The position numbers and the translations under genes were made by a program. The notes beneath the pieces are model-generated. The model ran no database searches, had not been told where the DNA came from, and saw nothing but the letters and a program-made list of their open reading frames with translations. Shown here piece after piece: positions 16,694-25,740 of a stretch of DNA of 64,000 bases (the first letter of the stretch is position 1; each line of letters starts with the position of its first letter). Origin of the DNA: Bartonella tribocorum CIP 105476 (GTDB lineage Bacteria; Pseudomonadota; Alphaproteobacteria; Rhizobiales; Rhizobiaceae). Location: positions 1,550,001-1,614,000 of the forward strand of contig NC_010161.1 in assembly GCF_000196435.1 (NCBI RefSeq), written 5' to 3'.

Positions 16694-18760
16694 ATGAGCG
16701 ATAACAACAAGGATCTTTTTAGTGTTTTAAATAAAGCCCAATCTCGGGTAAATACAAAAGAAAGCACTCTGCAATCTCCAATGAAATCAAAAGCGATGAT
16801 TTCAAAAAAAAGTGCAAAAAATACGCAAGAAGACGACTATAATGCCCTCTCTATTCGAGTGCTTGAGGGTTTAGAGCCTGTGCGTTTACGCCCTGGAATG
16901 TATATTGGTGGAACAGACAGTAAAGCACTTCACCATTTATTTGCTGAAATTATTGATAATGCGATGGATGAAGCTGTTGCTGGTTATGCAGACTCCATTG
17001 AAGTGTCATTAGATAGAAATGGTTATATAACCGTTACGGATAATGGACGTGGTATTCCTGTCGAAAATCATCCTCAAATGCCTGACAAATCTACTCTTGA
17101 AGTTATTATGACACAACTCCACTCAGGAGGAAAATTTGATGGAAAAGCTTATCAAACTGCGGGTGGACTTCATGGAGTAGGAATTTCTGTTGTCAATGCT
17201 CTTTCTGATGATATGGAAGTTGAAGTTGCTCGAGAACGAAAACTTTACCGCCAACGTTTCTCACGCGGTATTCCTCAATCTGGATTGGAAAATTTGGGGG
17301 ATGTTTATAATCGTCGTGGTACACGCGTTCGTTTTCATCCTGATAGCGAAATTTTTGGTGAAAAAGCGGCTTTTAATCCAGAAAAAATCTATAAAATGGC
17401 GTGCTCCAAAGCCTATCTTTTTGGCGGTGTAAAAATTCGCTGGAGTTGTGATCCCGTCATACTTGAAAGTGTAAAAAATATTCCTGAAAAAGCTGTTTTT
17501 CATTTTCCCAATGGGCTTAAAGACTATTTACTTGCATCACTAAAAGATGAATATCGCGTAACGTCAGAAATTTTTTCTGGCAAAACACAACAAAATAATG
17601 GTCATGGCTCCGTCGAATGGGCTATCGCTTGGCATGGTGGTGATCCTTGTGTGCAATCTTACTGCAATACGATTCCTACAGGAGAAGGTGGAACACATGA
17701 AATAGGATTACGTCAAGCTCTTTTACGTGGATTGAAATCTTACGCTGAATTAATAGGCAACAAGCGCGCAGCGATCATTACATCTGATGATATTATGATT
17801 TCAACAGCCGCAATACTTTCTGTCTTTATCAGTAATCCTGAATTTGTTGGACAAACAAAAGATCGATTAGCAACCATTGAAGCACAGCGTATTGTTGAGA
17901 ATGCAATCCGTGATCCTTTTGATCATTGGTTGGCAAATTCCCCCCAAGAAGCAACAAAACTTCTCGATTGGGTTATTGAACGTGCTGAAGAACGTGTTAG
18001 ACGACGCCAAGATAGAGAAATAAGTCGAAAAACTGCTGTCCGTAAATTACGTCTCCCCGGTAAACTTGCAGATTGTAGCCAAAACCATGCAGCGGGTGCT
18101 GAATTATTCATTGTTGAAGGGGATTCTGCAGGAGGATCAGCCAAACAAGCAAGAAATAGAGCAAACCAAGCAATTTTACCTCTTCGTGGCAAAATCCTCA
18201 ATGTTGCCAGTGCTGCCCATGAAAAAATGAACTCAAGTCAAACAATTAGCGATCTTATCCTTGCTCTTGGATGTGGAACACGTTCTAAATATCGTGAAAA
18301 AGATCTCAGATATGAACGTATTATCATCATGACAGATGCTGATGTTGATGGTGCTCATATTGCGTCACTGCTCATTACTTTCTTTTTTCAAGAAATGCCT
18401 GACCTTATTCATCAGGGACATTTATATCTCGCCGTCCCCCCCCTATATAGAATATCGCAAGGCGGGAAAGTTGCTTATGCACGTGATGACATCCATAAGG
18501 ATGAATTGCTCAAAACTGAATTTACGGGAAAAGCTAAAATTGAAATCGGGCGTTTTAAAGGGCTGGGTGAGATGCGCGCAGAACAACTTAAAGAAACAAC
18601 AATGCATCCTCAAAAACGTACATTGCTTCGTGTTTCTATTGATGCCGTGGAAATGCAAGAAACGAAAAAGACTGTAGAAAGTCTCATGGGAACAAAACCA
18701 GAAGCACGATTTCGTTTTATACAAGAAAATTCTACTTTTGCTTCTAATTTAGACATCTAA
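16694..18760 (+). CDS. parE: DNA topoisomerase IV subunit B
   Basis: The 688-residue protein has a GHKL ATPase domain (IIDNAMDEAVAGY, GRGIPVE, GGLHGVGISVVNAL), a transducer domain, and a TOPRIM/C-terminal part with EGDSAGGSAKQARNR and PLRGKILNV. With ParC it decatenates daughter chromosomes. The N-terminal extension of about 50 residues before ALSIRVLEGLEPVRLRPGMYIG is usual in Rhizobiales ParE. The PLRGKILNV form together with length argues for ParE rather than GyrB. A run of eight Cs at 18436-18443 lies in the coding sequence without disturbing it. The stop is 25 bases from the convergent recJ stop. Confidence 0.93.
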   Translation: MSDNNKDLFSVLNKAQSRVNTKESTLQSPMKSKAMISKKSAKNTQEDDYNALSIRVLEGLEPVRLRPGMYIGGTDSKALHHLFAEIIDNAMDEAVAGYADSIEVSLDRNGYITVTDNGRGIPVENHPQMPDKSTLEVIMTQLHSGGKFDGKAYQTAGGLHGVGISVVNALSDDMEVEVARERKLYRQRFSRGIPQSGLENLGDVYNRRGTRVRFHPDSEIFGEKAAFNPEKIYKMACSKAYLFGGVKIRWSCDPVILESVKNIPEKAVFHFPNGLKDYLLASLKDEYRVTSEIFSGKTQQNNGHGSVEWAIAWHGGDPCVQSYCNTIPTGEGGTHEIGLRQALLRGLKSYAELIGNKRAAIITSDDIMISTAAILSVFISNPEFVGQTKDRLATIEAQRIVENAIRDPFDHWLANSPQEATKLLDWVIERAEERVRRRQDREISRKTAVRKLRLPGKLADCSQNHAAGAELFIVEGDSAGGSAKQARNRANQAILPLRGKILNVASAAHEKMNSSQTISDLILALGCGTRSKYREKDLRYERIIIMTDADVDGAHIASLLITFFFQEMPDLIHQGHLYLAVPPLYRISQGGKVAYARDDIHKDELLKTEFTGKAKIEIGRFKGLGEMRAEQLKETTMHPQKRTLLRVSIDAVEMQETKKTVESLMGTKPEARFRFIQENSTFASNLDI

Positions 18761-18785
18761 TGTAATCATGTAAAAAATATCTCTT

Positions 18786-20570
18786 TTAAACCACTGCAGC
18801 AGCGTCAATCACGCGCAGTTGCGGATTGATCGTTCCATTCCAATAATTCAGACTAAGATGTCCCGCTAAATGAATCATTTCACCAATATTTCTCGACAGA
18901 AAATCACCAAGTGCAGTCCCTACAGCACGAAAAGCTATTCCTTGCAGTTTTTTACCTTCCCCATTAGATATAATAAGGCGAAGATGTCCTTTACCAACTT
19001 CAGATAGGTTCATTAATCGATGAGAGGGAAGAACAAAAACAGGTGTTGCATTCCCTGTCCCAAAAGGTCCCGCCTTTTCAAGCAATTCAAAGAGTGCTTG
19101 ATTAGCACCAGAAGCAGAAAGAGAACCATCTATACGAAGAGACTTTTTTGCATGCAATTGTGAAACCATAACAGAAACTTTTTCTTCGAGCCATTTTCGA
19201 AAAAATTCAATTTTTGTCGATTGAATCGTAATTCCTGCTGCCATACTATGCCCCCCTCCTTTTTCTAATAAATTGAGTGTAACAGCTTCACGAACGAGTG
19301 CTCCTAAATCTATGCCATGAATTGAACGTCCTGATCCTACACCATTTCCATCTTCTTTCAAAGCAATAGCAAAAACAGGACAAAAAAAACGCTCTTTAAG
19401 GCGAGAAGCAAGAATACCAATAATTCCCGGATGCCATTCTTGATGAGAAATGACAAGTGACAATGGGGGTTCTTGATCTTGATAAAGAGAAGCAATATAA
19501 GATTCTGCTTGTGCTAATTGAATCTTCTCCATTTCTTGGCGTTCTTGATTAAGCTGATCTAATTGTTCTGCTATTCTATCCGCTTCATCTTTATTCTCAC
19601 AGCTCAGCAAACGTGCTCCCAAAGCTTGGTCGCCAATGCGCCCTCCTGCATTAATTCTAGGGCCTAATAAAAAACCTAAATGAAAACTATTAAGTGGCTC
19701 CCCTATCCGTGCAACCTTTGTTAAAGCTGCTATCCCTAGATTATGCATAGAACGAGCAACGTGCAGCCCTTTTACTACAAAAGCACGATTAACACCCTGT
19801 AATGGAACAACATCACATATGGTTGCCAAGGCAACAAGATCAAGCATACTGAGAAGATCAGGCAACGGCCCTTCGAATTGTTTTTTCCGCAGCAAATGAT
19901 GAACCCAAGCTAATGTAACAAAGACAACACCCGCTGCACATAAATAACCCTGTTCAGAAAAATCATCAGGGCGATTAGGATTGACAAGAGCAATAGCTTC
20001 TTGATGAATCTCTGACATTTGATGATGATCTAAAATCACAACATCAGCCCCAGCAAGCCTCGCCGCTTTTACAGCATCTGGACTATTGGCACCACAATCA
20101 ACAGTGATAATTAAACGAGCCCCTTCTTGCACGAGCATTCTCATTGCTTGTTCATTCGGTCCATAACCTTCAACAATACGATCAGGAATATAAATTTTGA
20201 CTTCAATCCCAAAATAACGAAAAAAACGCGCTATGAGTGCTGATGCGCAGGCACCATCAACATCATAATCACCAAAAACAGCAACCTGTTCTTGATTGAG
20301 AAGAGCCTTAACAATACGCTCTGCTGCGCATTGCATATCTCTAAAACTTTCTGGATCAGGCATAAGCATTCGCAATGTTGGATCAATAAAAGCAACAGCT
20401 TCAGTTTCATCTACACCTCTTGCTGAAAGGACTCGCGCTAACTGATCTGGAAAACCAAACTTTTGAGAAATAGCACGCGCATTATTTATCCCTTGAACAT
20501 CAAGAGCATCTAACCAAGCTTGACCACAAGCAGAAGATTCAACATTGAGAAAATAACGAGACAGCTGCAT
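18786..20570 (-). CDS. recJ: single-stranded-DNA-specific exonuclease RecJ
   Basis: The 594-residue protein carries the DHH phosphoesterase motifs: DYDVDG at residues 101-106, VDCG near 158-160 and DHH at 181-183, followed by the DHHA1 domain (GGGHSMAAGITI) and an OB-like C-terminus. It is a 5'-3' exonuclease on single-stranded DNA used in recombination and mismatch repair. Length is normal. It is transcribed towards parE and starts 288 bases from the divergent rplM. Confidence 0.93.
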   Translation of the reverse strand: MQLSRYFLNVESSACGQAWLDALDVQGINNARAISQKFGFPDQLARVLSARGVDETEAVAFIDPTLRMLMPDPESFRDMQCAAERIVKALLNQEQVAVFGDYDVDGACASALIARFFRYFGIEVKIYIPDRIVEGYGPNEQAMRMLVQEGARLIITVDCGANSPDAVKAARLAGADVVILDHHQMSEIHQEAIALVNPNRPDDFSEQGYLCAAGVVFVTLAWVHHLLRKKQFEGPLPDLLSMLDLVALATICDVVPLQGVNRAFVVKGLHVARSMHNLGIAALTKVARIGEPLNSFHLGFLLGPRINAGGRIGDQALGARLLSCENKDEADRIAEQLDQLNQERQEMEKIQLAQAESYIASLYQDQEPPLSLVISHQEWHPGIIGILASRLKERFFCPVFAIALKEDGNGVGSGRSIHGIDLGALVREAVTLNLLEKGGGHSMAAGITIQSTKIEFFRKWLEEKVSVMVSQLHAKKSLRIDGSLSASGANQALFELLEKAGPFGTGNATPVFVLPSHRLMNLSEVGKGHLRLIISNGEGKKLQGIAFRAVGTALGDFLSRNIGEMIHLAGHLSLNYWNGTINPQLRVIDAAAVV

Positions 20571-20736
20571 TGCTGCTTATTTTATAATGAAGATCAATAA
20601 AACACAATCACGCGATAAAAATAAGATAGCCTTTTACAACATTCATTTTAGATTTAAATTGTCCATAAACTTATTTTAATAAGGTATTATAATACCTCAA
20701 TCATAACGTACTGTTTTATAAAGCTTTTATTTTCTC

Positions 20737-20763
20737 TTGACGTCAATCAAAAGACATTATATC
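20737..20763 (+). promoter_or_regulatory. probable promoter of rplM-rpsI
   Basis: TTGACG at 20737-20742 and TATATC at 20758-20763 are spaced by 15 bases (TATCAG two bases on would give 17). They lie about 95 bases before the rplM start in the recJ-rplM intergenic region. Assigned by consensus alone. Confidence 0.4.
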
Positions 20764-20824
20764 AGAGCAATTATGCGTTAAATATTTCGCTGTGCTAACA
20801 ATTTTCAACGCAAACAATGAAAAT

Positions 20825-20838
20825 GCCCTCGTAGGGGC
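20825..20838 (+). promoter_or_regulatory. small hairpin in the rplM leader
   Basis: GCCCT CGTA GGGGC forms a tight GC-rich stem with a four-base loop about 20 bases before the rplM ATG, just ahead of the AAAGGA ribosome binding site. Its position would suit an autogenous ribosomal-protein leader element, but no known leader family is recognised. Confidence 0.4.
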
Positions 20839-20858
20839 TTTAATTAAAGGATACTTCT

Positions 20859-21323
20859 ATGGCAACTTTTTCGCAAAAGCCAACTGAAGTGGTGAAAAAA
20901 TGGGTTATTATTGACGCAGAAAACCTTGTTTTAGGGCGTCTTGCCGCATTTGTTGCAAACCGCTTACGTGGCAAACATAAAGCTACATTTACGCCACATG
21001 TTGATGATGGTGACAACGTTATTGTCATCAATGCCGATAAAATAGCTCTCACCGGCAAAAAATATACGGATAAAAAATATTATTGGCATACCGGCTATAT
21101 TGGTGGAATCAAAGAACGTACAGCGCGTCAGCTTCTTGAAGGACGTTTTCCCGAACGCGTTGTTGAAAAAGCTGTAGAACGCATGATTCCGCGTGGCCCT
21201 CTTGGTCGTCGTCAATTGAAGAATCTCCGTGTTTATGCTGGAAGCCAACATCCGCATGAAGCACAACAGCCCGAGTCTCTTGACGTTGGTGCTTTAAACC
21301 GCAAAAACAAAAGGATTGCTTGA
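20859..21323 (+). CDS. rplM: 50S ribosomal protein L13
   Basis: The 154-residue protein is collinear with L13 ([16 protein letters not shown], the LRGKHKA loop, MIPRGPLGR near residues 108-116). It is an early-assembling large-subunit protein that binds 23S rRNA. AAAGGA precedes the ATG. It forms the usual operon with rpsI, whose ATG lies two bases after this stop. Confidence 0.97.
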   Translation: MATFSQKPTEVVKKWVIIDAENLVLGRLAAFVANRLRGKHKATFTPHVDDGDNVIVINADKIALTGKKYTDKKYYWHTGYIGGIKERTARQLLEGRFPERVVEKAVERMIPRGPLGRRQLKNLRVYAGSQHPHEAQQPESLDVGALNRKNKRIA

Positions 21324-21325
21324 TT

Positions 21326-21811
21326 ATGGCTGAAATTAATTCTCTTTCTGAACTTAGCATGGCAACAAGTATTACAGAGCCCCATGAAAATGTTGTTCCT
21401 GTCCACGTGCAAAAGCTTGATTCTCAAGGACGTGCCTATGCAACAGGAAAACGAAAAGATGCTGTTGCTCGCGTGTGGATTAAACCTGGTTCTGGAAAAA
21501 TTATCATTAACAACAAGGAATTTGACAAATATTTCGCGCGTCCTGTTCTTAGAATGATTCTTCGTCAACCAATTGTTGCAACAAATAGAGATACTCAATT
21601 TGATATTGTTGCAACCGTTGCAGGTGGTGGTCTTTCTGGACAAGCTGGTGCAATACGCCATGGCATTTCCAAAGCTTTAACCTATTACGAACCAGAACTT
21701 CGACCAATTTTGAAAAAAGGGGGATTTCTTACCCGCGATAGCCGTGTTGTTGAACGTAAAAAATACGGTAAAGCAAAAGCACGTCGTTCTTTCCAGTTTT
21801 CAAAACGTTAA
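21326..21811 (+). CDS. rpsI: 30S ribosomal protein S9
   Basis: The 161-residue protein has a variable N-terminal extension of about 35 residues and then the S9 core ([30 protein letters not shown]), with the basic tail ending SFQFSKR that reaches the P-site tRNA. The ATG at 21326 directly follows the rplM stop; an in-frame TTG two codons earlier is less likely. A strong terminator follows. Confidence 0.97.
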   Translation: MAEINSLSELSMATSITEPHENVVPVHVQKLDSQGRAYATGKRKDAVARVWIKPGSGKIIINNKEFDKYFARPVLRMILRQPIVATNRDTQFDIVATVAGGGLSGQAGAIRHGISKALTYYEPELRPILKKGGFLTRDSRVVERKKYGKAKARRSFQFSKR

Positions 21812-21850
21812 TTTCAATTTTTGTGCAATACAATATATGTGCAATATATA

Positions 21851-21877
21851 AGCCCCGTTTTCATCGGGGCTTTTTTT
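21851..21877 (+). terminator. Rho-independent terminator after rplM-rpsI
   Basis: AGCCCCG TTTTCAT CGGGGCT is followed by a run of Ts about 40 bases after the rpsI stop. The rest of the gap to divK (to 22136) shows nothing further. Confidence 0.9.
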
Positions 21878-22136
21878 ACCCTGCTAAAACAGATTTTTAG
21901 ATGAATATCGGAACAAATCTATATCGATTAGAAAAAACAAGAATGCAAAACAGCTGTTTCTCTTAAGACAAAACCAAGAAAAATAGACCGAAAAAATTCA
22001 AAACTTTAGCTTCACTTTTAAAAATCTGTTTGACTAACTTGAATATATCCACGTGCTAAAACACAAAAAAATTTAAAATATAACTCGCTATCTCATAAGC
22101 TTTTCAGTGTCTTTTCTATCATCACTTAACAAAGAT

Positions 22137-22502
22137 TCAGTCCACAAAATGTTTTACCATTGTGATAAAATGAGGGACAGAAATAGGCTTTGACATATAT
22201 TCCTCACATCCACTAGCACGAATTCGTTCCTCGTCCCCCTTCATAGCAAAAGCTGTTACAGCAACAACAGGGATTGATCGAAGTTCTTCATCCTCTTTTA
22301 ATTGTTTAATAACATCTATCCCAGAGACCTCTGGCAACTGTATATCCACAAGAATAAGAGATGGCATCGTTGAACGTGCCAAATCTAATGCCATAAGACC
22401 ATTACGTGTTTCAACGGTTTCATAGCCACTCGCTTCTACAAGATCACGGAATAACTTCATATTAAGCTCATTATCTTCCACGATCATGACTTTTTTTGAC
22501 AT
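22137..22502 (-). CDS. divK: cell-cycle response regulator DivK
   Basis: A 121-residue single-domain receiver protein. Asp53 (LVDIQLP) is the phosphoacceptor, with the acidic pair at Glu9-Asp10, Thr83 and Lys105 in the expected places. In Caulobacter and Rhizobiales DivK is phosphorylated by PleC/DivJ and feeds DivL-CckA-CtrA, setting asymmetric division. The ATG at 22502 is the family start; a longer frame to 22556 is not supported. pleD, often adjacent in relatives, is not next to it. Fragments of the 5' half of this gene recur at 23985 and 25250. Confidence 0.92.
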   Translation of the reverse strand: MSKKVMIVEDNELNMKLFRDLVEASGYETVETRNGLMALDLARSTMPSLILVDIQLPEVSGIDVIKQLKEDEELRSIPVVAVTAFAMKGDEERIRASGCEEYMSKPISVPHFITMVKHFVD

Positions 22503-23044
22503 GCGTATAACTCCACCCTTCTCAGATAAAATAGAGAAATAGAAATGAATCCCCATCCTCTTTATCTTAAGATAAAATGATAAAAAAAATTGTAAACCAC
22601 AAAGAGATGGAGATCCTCTAATAAAAGCATTTTTTGCAAATCTTTGTAAGACGCACCACTGTGCTTTTTCGGTTCACCAGAATGAAATGCACAATAACCA
22701 TAATATTGTATTACCCTCTATTTTTTGAGTGAATACGCACCGTTTATGGACATCCCAATTAAAATGCATGCATTTTCATCATAAAAAAAATATCAACTAA
22801 AAACTTATCTCAAATACGTATTTTGAATAGAAAAAATTTAATTAACTTTAAAAAGCTGCTGATTATTTAAATTTAATGCCCCCTATACTGCCATTCTCCC
22901 CCAAATATCTTAATGATATAAAAGAATAAGTTTATCGATATCATTAAAATTAAAAATTAAATAGACCGTGATATTTAATCACGGTCTATTTAATATAAAA
23001 TATTCAATCAAAAAATAATTTAAAATTCATCAAGGAAATATCTT
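22503..23044. other. AT-rich gap upstream of divK
   Basis: No gene is seen. The first 350 bases are partly repeated at 25400-25740, and the last part holds the terminator of the small exported-protein gene (22957-22993). The divK promoter must lie here, but no confident site stands out. Confidence 0.5.
22957..22993 (-). terminator. terminator of small exported-protein gene 1
   Basis: A nearly perfect inverted repeat, TTAAATAGACCGTGAT and ATCACGGTCTATTTAA with a short AT loop. It lies 50 bases downstream of the gene ending at 23045. A related repeat ends the paralogue at 24327-24353. Confidence 0.65.
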
Positions 23045-23404
23045 TTAATTAAAAGCCCATGCACTATAAGCAAGAGCATCGAATATTCTTCCACCTGACG
23101 ATCTCTTAGGACTTGGCGGCTTTCTAGAAAAGAAATATACAAGATATGCGATTAAACCAAAAATCGCTGCCTCCATCCCCATTAAAGCCGCAACCTTCTG
23201 GACATTTTTCTCATCACTTTGTCCTCCAAGTTGGTTAATAATCATATTAACAGCTTTAGTAACTCCATTTTCTTGTGTCATCCCAGAAATGAAATCATCG
23301 TTTTGAAATCTACCATTTAAAGAATTGGCATTGGCTCCTAAAACCTGTGAAAAGAAAATAGCCGTCGCAACCAAACATACTATACAATGCTTAAATATTT
23401 TCAT
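23045..23404 (-). CDS. small exported protein, paralogue 1
   Basis: The 119-residue protein has a signal peptide (MKIFKHC, hydrophobic core, probable cleavage after ANA), the family motif NSLNGRFQNDDFI, a polar middle and a transmembrane-like segment near residues 75-92, then a basic tail rich in K, S and P. It is about two thirds identical to the protein at 24394 and shares the GRF motif with the one at 9521. AGGT before the ATG is a modest ribosome binding site. Function is unknown; an inner-membrane or exported protein specific to this lineage is the safest reading. Confidence 0.7.
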   Translation of the reverse strand: MKIFKHCIVCLVATAIFFSQVLGANANSLNGRFQNDDFISGMTQENGVTKAVNMIINQLGGQSDEKNVQKVAALMGMEAAIFGLIAYLVYFFSRKPPSPKRSSGGRIFDALAYSAWAFN

Positions 23405-23984
23405 TATAACAACCTATTATAATAATTTAAAAATGAACTTTCCTTACTTTATTTTCTAAACAAAACACATCACATACATTTATCGATAATGTATATTTAT
23501 ATTTTGATAAATAAAAATATAATACAAATATTAATTATCATTTTATATTATATTATATTTTAAATAAATCTGTTACATATTCATTTAATTTTGTCAATTA
23601 TTTGATTTGTATTTTTATATTTATATAATTTATCTATAAAATATATTAAAATTACAATTATATTATTGTTTTTATTGCATTTTTTATAATTAAAGCTACA
23701 AATATTATTAAAAATCACAATGTAAAAAATATCGTTATGTTGTTTTTTAGTAACATCTAATGTTTTTTATTTTTTATAATATAGTAAAATAAGTATTTTT
23801 TAACCTTATAGAAAAAATACTTTATTGAAATGTTCTAACAAAATAGTTTTTCCTTATTATAGTTGTTAATAAGTAGTTAACAGTGTAAATCATTAGCGTA
23901 AGCACAAGCTTAACGCTTTGATTGAAAAAGCTAAATAAGATAATATAAAAAAATAACATTGATGAATAAGCTTTTCTTCCCTTT
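23405..23984. other. AT-rich upstream region of small exported-protein gene 1
   Basis: About 580 bases with no gene. Its sequence is a diverged copy of the region upstream of the paralogue at 24394 (24757-25250), including the shared phrase TTTTGTCAATTATTT. An inverted repeat lies at 23474-23494. Confidence 0.5.
23474..23494. promoter_or_regulatory. inverted repeat upstream of small exported-protein gene 1
   Basis: ATACATT TATCGAT AATGTAT lies 70 bases before the start at 23404. The paralogue has a different inverted repeat at about the same distance (24821-24840). It could be an operator or leader hairpin; the sequences are not alike, so only the arrangement is shared. Confidence 0.3.
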
Positions 23985-24210
23985 TGGTAATATCGTGCGC
24001 CAATCTAACGCCATAAAGCCATTAAAAATTTCAATGATTTTACAATCATTCGCTTCTACAGAATCGCAGAATAACTACAATCAATTTCGTTATCATCCAC
24101 GATCATAGCTTTTTGATATTAATATAACTACACGCTTTTAAGATAAAATAGATAATGAATATACACATTCTCTCTCTACCGAAGACAAAATAAAATGATA
24201 AAAAACTGTA
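23985..24210 (-). pseudogene. divK 5' fragment, copy 1
   Basis: This stretch is a decayed duplicate of 22360-22590, covering the first third of divK and its upstream flank. Shared phrases include CATTCGCTTCTACA, CCACGATCAT and AAGATAAAATAGA. The coding frame is broken by stops and small deletions, so it is not expressed as DivK. Confidence 0.7.
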
Positions 24211-24326
24211 CAATAGAAAAAGCTACATTATGCTCAACAAATTATTTCTGTAGTAATATTTTTTAAAATGTATTCTAGACTACAGAATTAAATCTTTATA
24301 TCCATATTAATAAATATAAAAATAAC

Positions 24327-24353
24327 TAAACCGTGATTTGAAATCACGGTTTA
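24327..24353 (-). terminator. terminator of small exported-protein gene 2
   Basis: TAAACCGTGATTT and AAATCACGGTTTA form a strong stem 40 bases downstream of the gene ending at 24394. It is related to the repeat at 22957-22993 (ACCGTGAT core). Confidence 0.65.
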
Positions 24354-24393
24354 TCCATATGAAAGATTCAAAAACAGAATAATTTATATTTCA

Positions 24394-24756
24394 TCAAGGA
24401 ATAAGAGCCCATGCGCTTCTAGCAAAAGCAGTAAATGCTCTTTGACCTGGCTTTTGATGAGGGGGTAGAGCCGGAGCAGAAAAGAAATAAAACAAATATG
24501 CTAATAAACCAAAAATTGCTACCTCTGCTCCTATTAAACCGGCTACCTTTTGGACACCTTTTTCACTGCTTTGTCCTGAAAATTGACGAATAATATCCTT
24601 AACAGTTTTAATAACTCCATTTTCTTGTTTCATTACAGAAATGAAACCAGTATTTTGAAATCTACCATTTAAAGTATCGGCACTGGCTCCTAAAACTTGT
24701 GAAAAGAAAATAGCCACAGCAACAACACATGATATACAATGTTTAAATATTTTCAT
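24394..24756 (-). CDS. small exported protein, paralogue 2
   Basis: The 120-residue protein has the same plan as the protein at 23045: signal peptide MKIFKHCISC with cleavage near ASA, the motif DTLNGRFQNTGFI, and a membrane-like segment near residues 75-93 followed by a proline-rich, basic tail. Most differences are conservative and both frames are intact although the divK fragments around them have decayed, which suggests selection keeps the protein. Function unknown. Confidence 0.7.
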   Translation of the reverse strand: MKIFKHCISCVVAVAIFFSQVLGASADTLNGRFQNTGFISVMKQENGVIKTVKDIIRQFSGQSSEKGVQKVAGLIGAEVAIFGLLAYLFYFFSAPALPPHQKPGQRAFTAFARSAWALIP

Positions 24757-25249
24757 TATAATAACCTATTACAATATTTAGTAATTAATAAAACCTTACT
24801 CTTTAAAACAAGAAAGCACCGCATCATCTATTGATGATGCATATTTTCCTACTGAGAAGAGAATGATAATATAATACAGAAATAAATATCATTTTGTATT
24901 ATATTTTATCCATTTCATATTTAATTTATTTTGTCAATTATTTTTTTATGCTTTAAGCTAGCTGATTAAATGATAAAATTTTATTAAAATAATATGATTA
25001 TACTATTGTTTAAATTGTATTTTTTCTTAAAGAAAATCGATTTTCTTAATCACAATATTTTTAAATCACAAGATAAAAATATTAATAATTTGTCCTTTTT
25101 TATTATACATAATGGATTTTGTATTGCTAGCATAGATTAAGCTAATTTTTTCTTTATTATAAATTGAGAAGAAATAGCTAAGCGAAAAAAAGTTAACGTA
25201 ATCATAACATTGATTGAAAAACTAAACGAGGAAAGAGGAAAGAGGAAAG
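24757..25249. other. AT-rich upstream region of small exported-protein gene 2
   Basis: About 490 bases with no gene; diverged duplicate of 23405-23984. It contains the inverted repeat at 24821-24840 and AAAGAGGAAAGAGGAAAGA direct repeats around 25230. Confidence 0.5.
24821..24840. promoter_or_regulatory. inverted repeat upstream of small exported-protein gene 2
   Basis: GCATCATC TATT GATGATGC, an eight-base-pair stem with a four-base loop, lies 65 bases before the ATG at 24756. Possible leader hairpin or operator. Confidence 0.35.
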
Positions 25250-25740
25250 ATGGCATTAATGAAAACGCCAACTTTAATCCATAAAGAAGCCATTACACAT
25301 TTCAATGATTTTACAATTATTCGCTTCTACAGAATCGCGGAATAACTACAATCAAGTTCATTATCTTTCTTTCACGACCATGAATTTTGGATATTAATAT
25401 AGCTCGACGCTTTTAAGATAAAACAGATAATGAATATACACATTCTCTCCCTACCAAAGACAAAATAAAATGATAAAAATGTAAACCATAAAAATCTCAA
25501 CAATACCGAATAAAATTATCGCAAATATTTGTAATGCCATGCATTATATTTCTTCAGTTTATAAAAATGAAATCCACCATAGCCGTAAAATTTTTATCGT
25601 ATATTTTTTAGATGAATATATAAAATTCGTGGATATCAAATGATATCCATATTTTCATCGTAGAAAAGCTATCAATCACAAAATTTAACTCAAATGCGCA
25701 TACTGAAGAGGAAAAATTACGTAACTTTGATATGCAGAGA
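25250..25740 (-). pseudogene. divK 5' fragment plus upstream flank, copy 2
   Basis: A second decayed duplicate. 25250-25400 matches the divK 5' region (ATTCGCTTCTACAGAATCGCGG against the divK form CTCGCTTCTACAAGATCACGG). 25400-25740 matches the divK upstream flank through CTCAAATGCGCATACTGAAGAGG. It is closer to copy 1 than to divK itself in places, consistent with serial tandem duplication. No third small exported-protein gene is recognisable beyond it. Confidence 0.65.

Noticed and set aside
18436-18443. Run of eight Cs in parE as a phase-variation tract
   Set aside because: parE is essential, so variation is unlikely; it mainly warns against over-reading the other homopolymers.
22957-24353. 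CRISPR-like repeats suggested by the two ACCGTGAT inverted repeats
   Set aside because: Only two copies, 1.3 kb apart and each just downstream of a gene; they are terminators within a tandem duplication.
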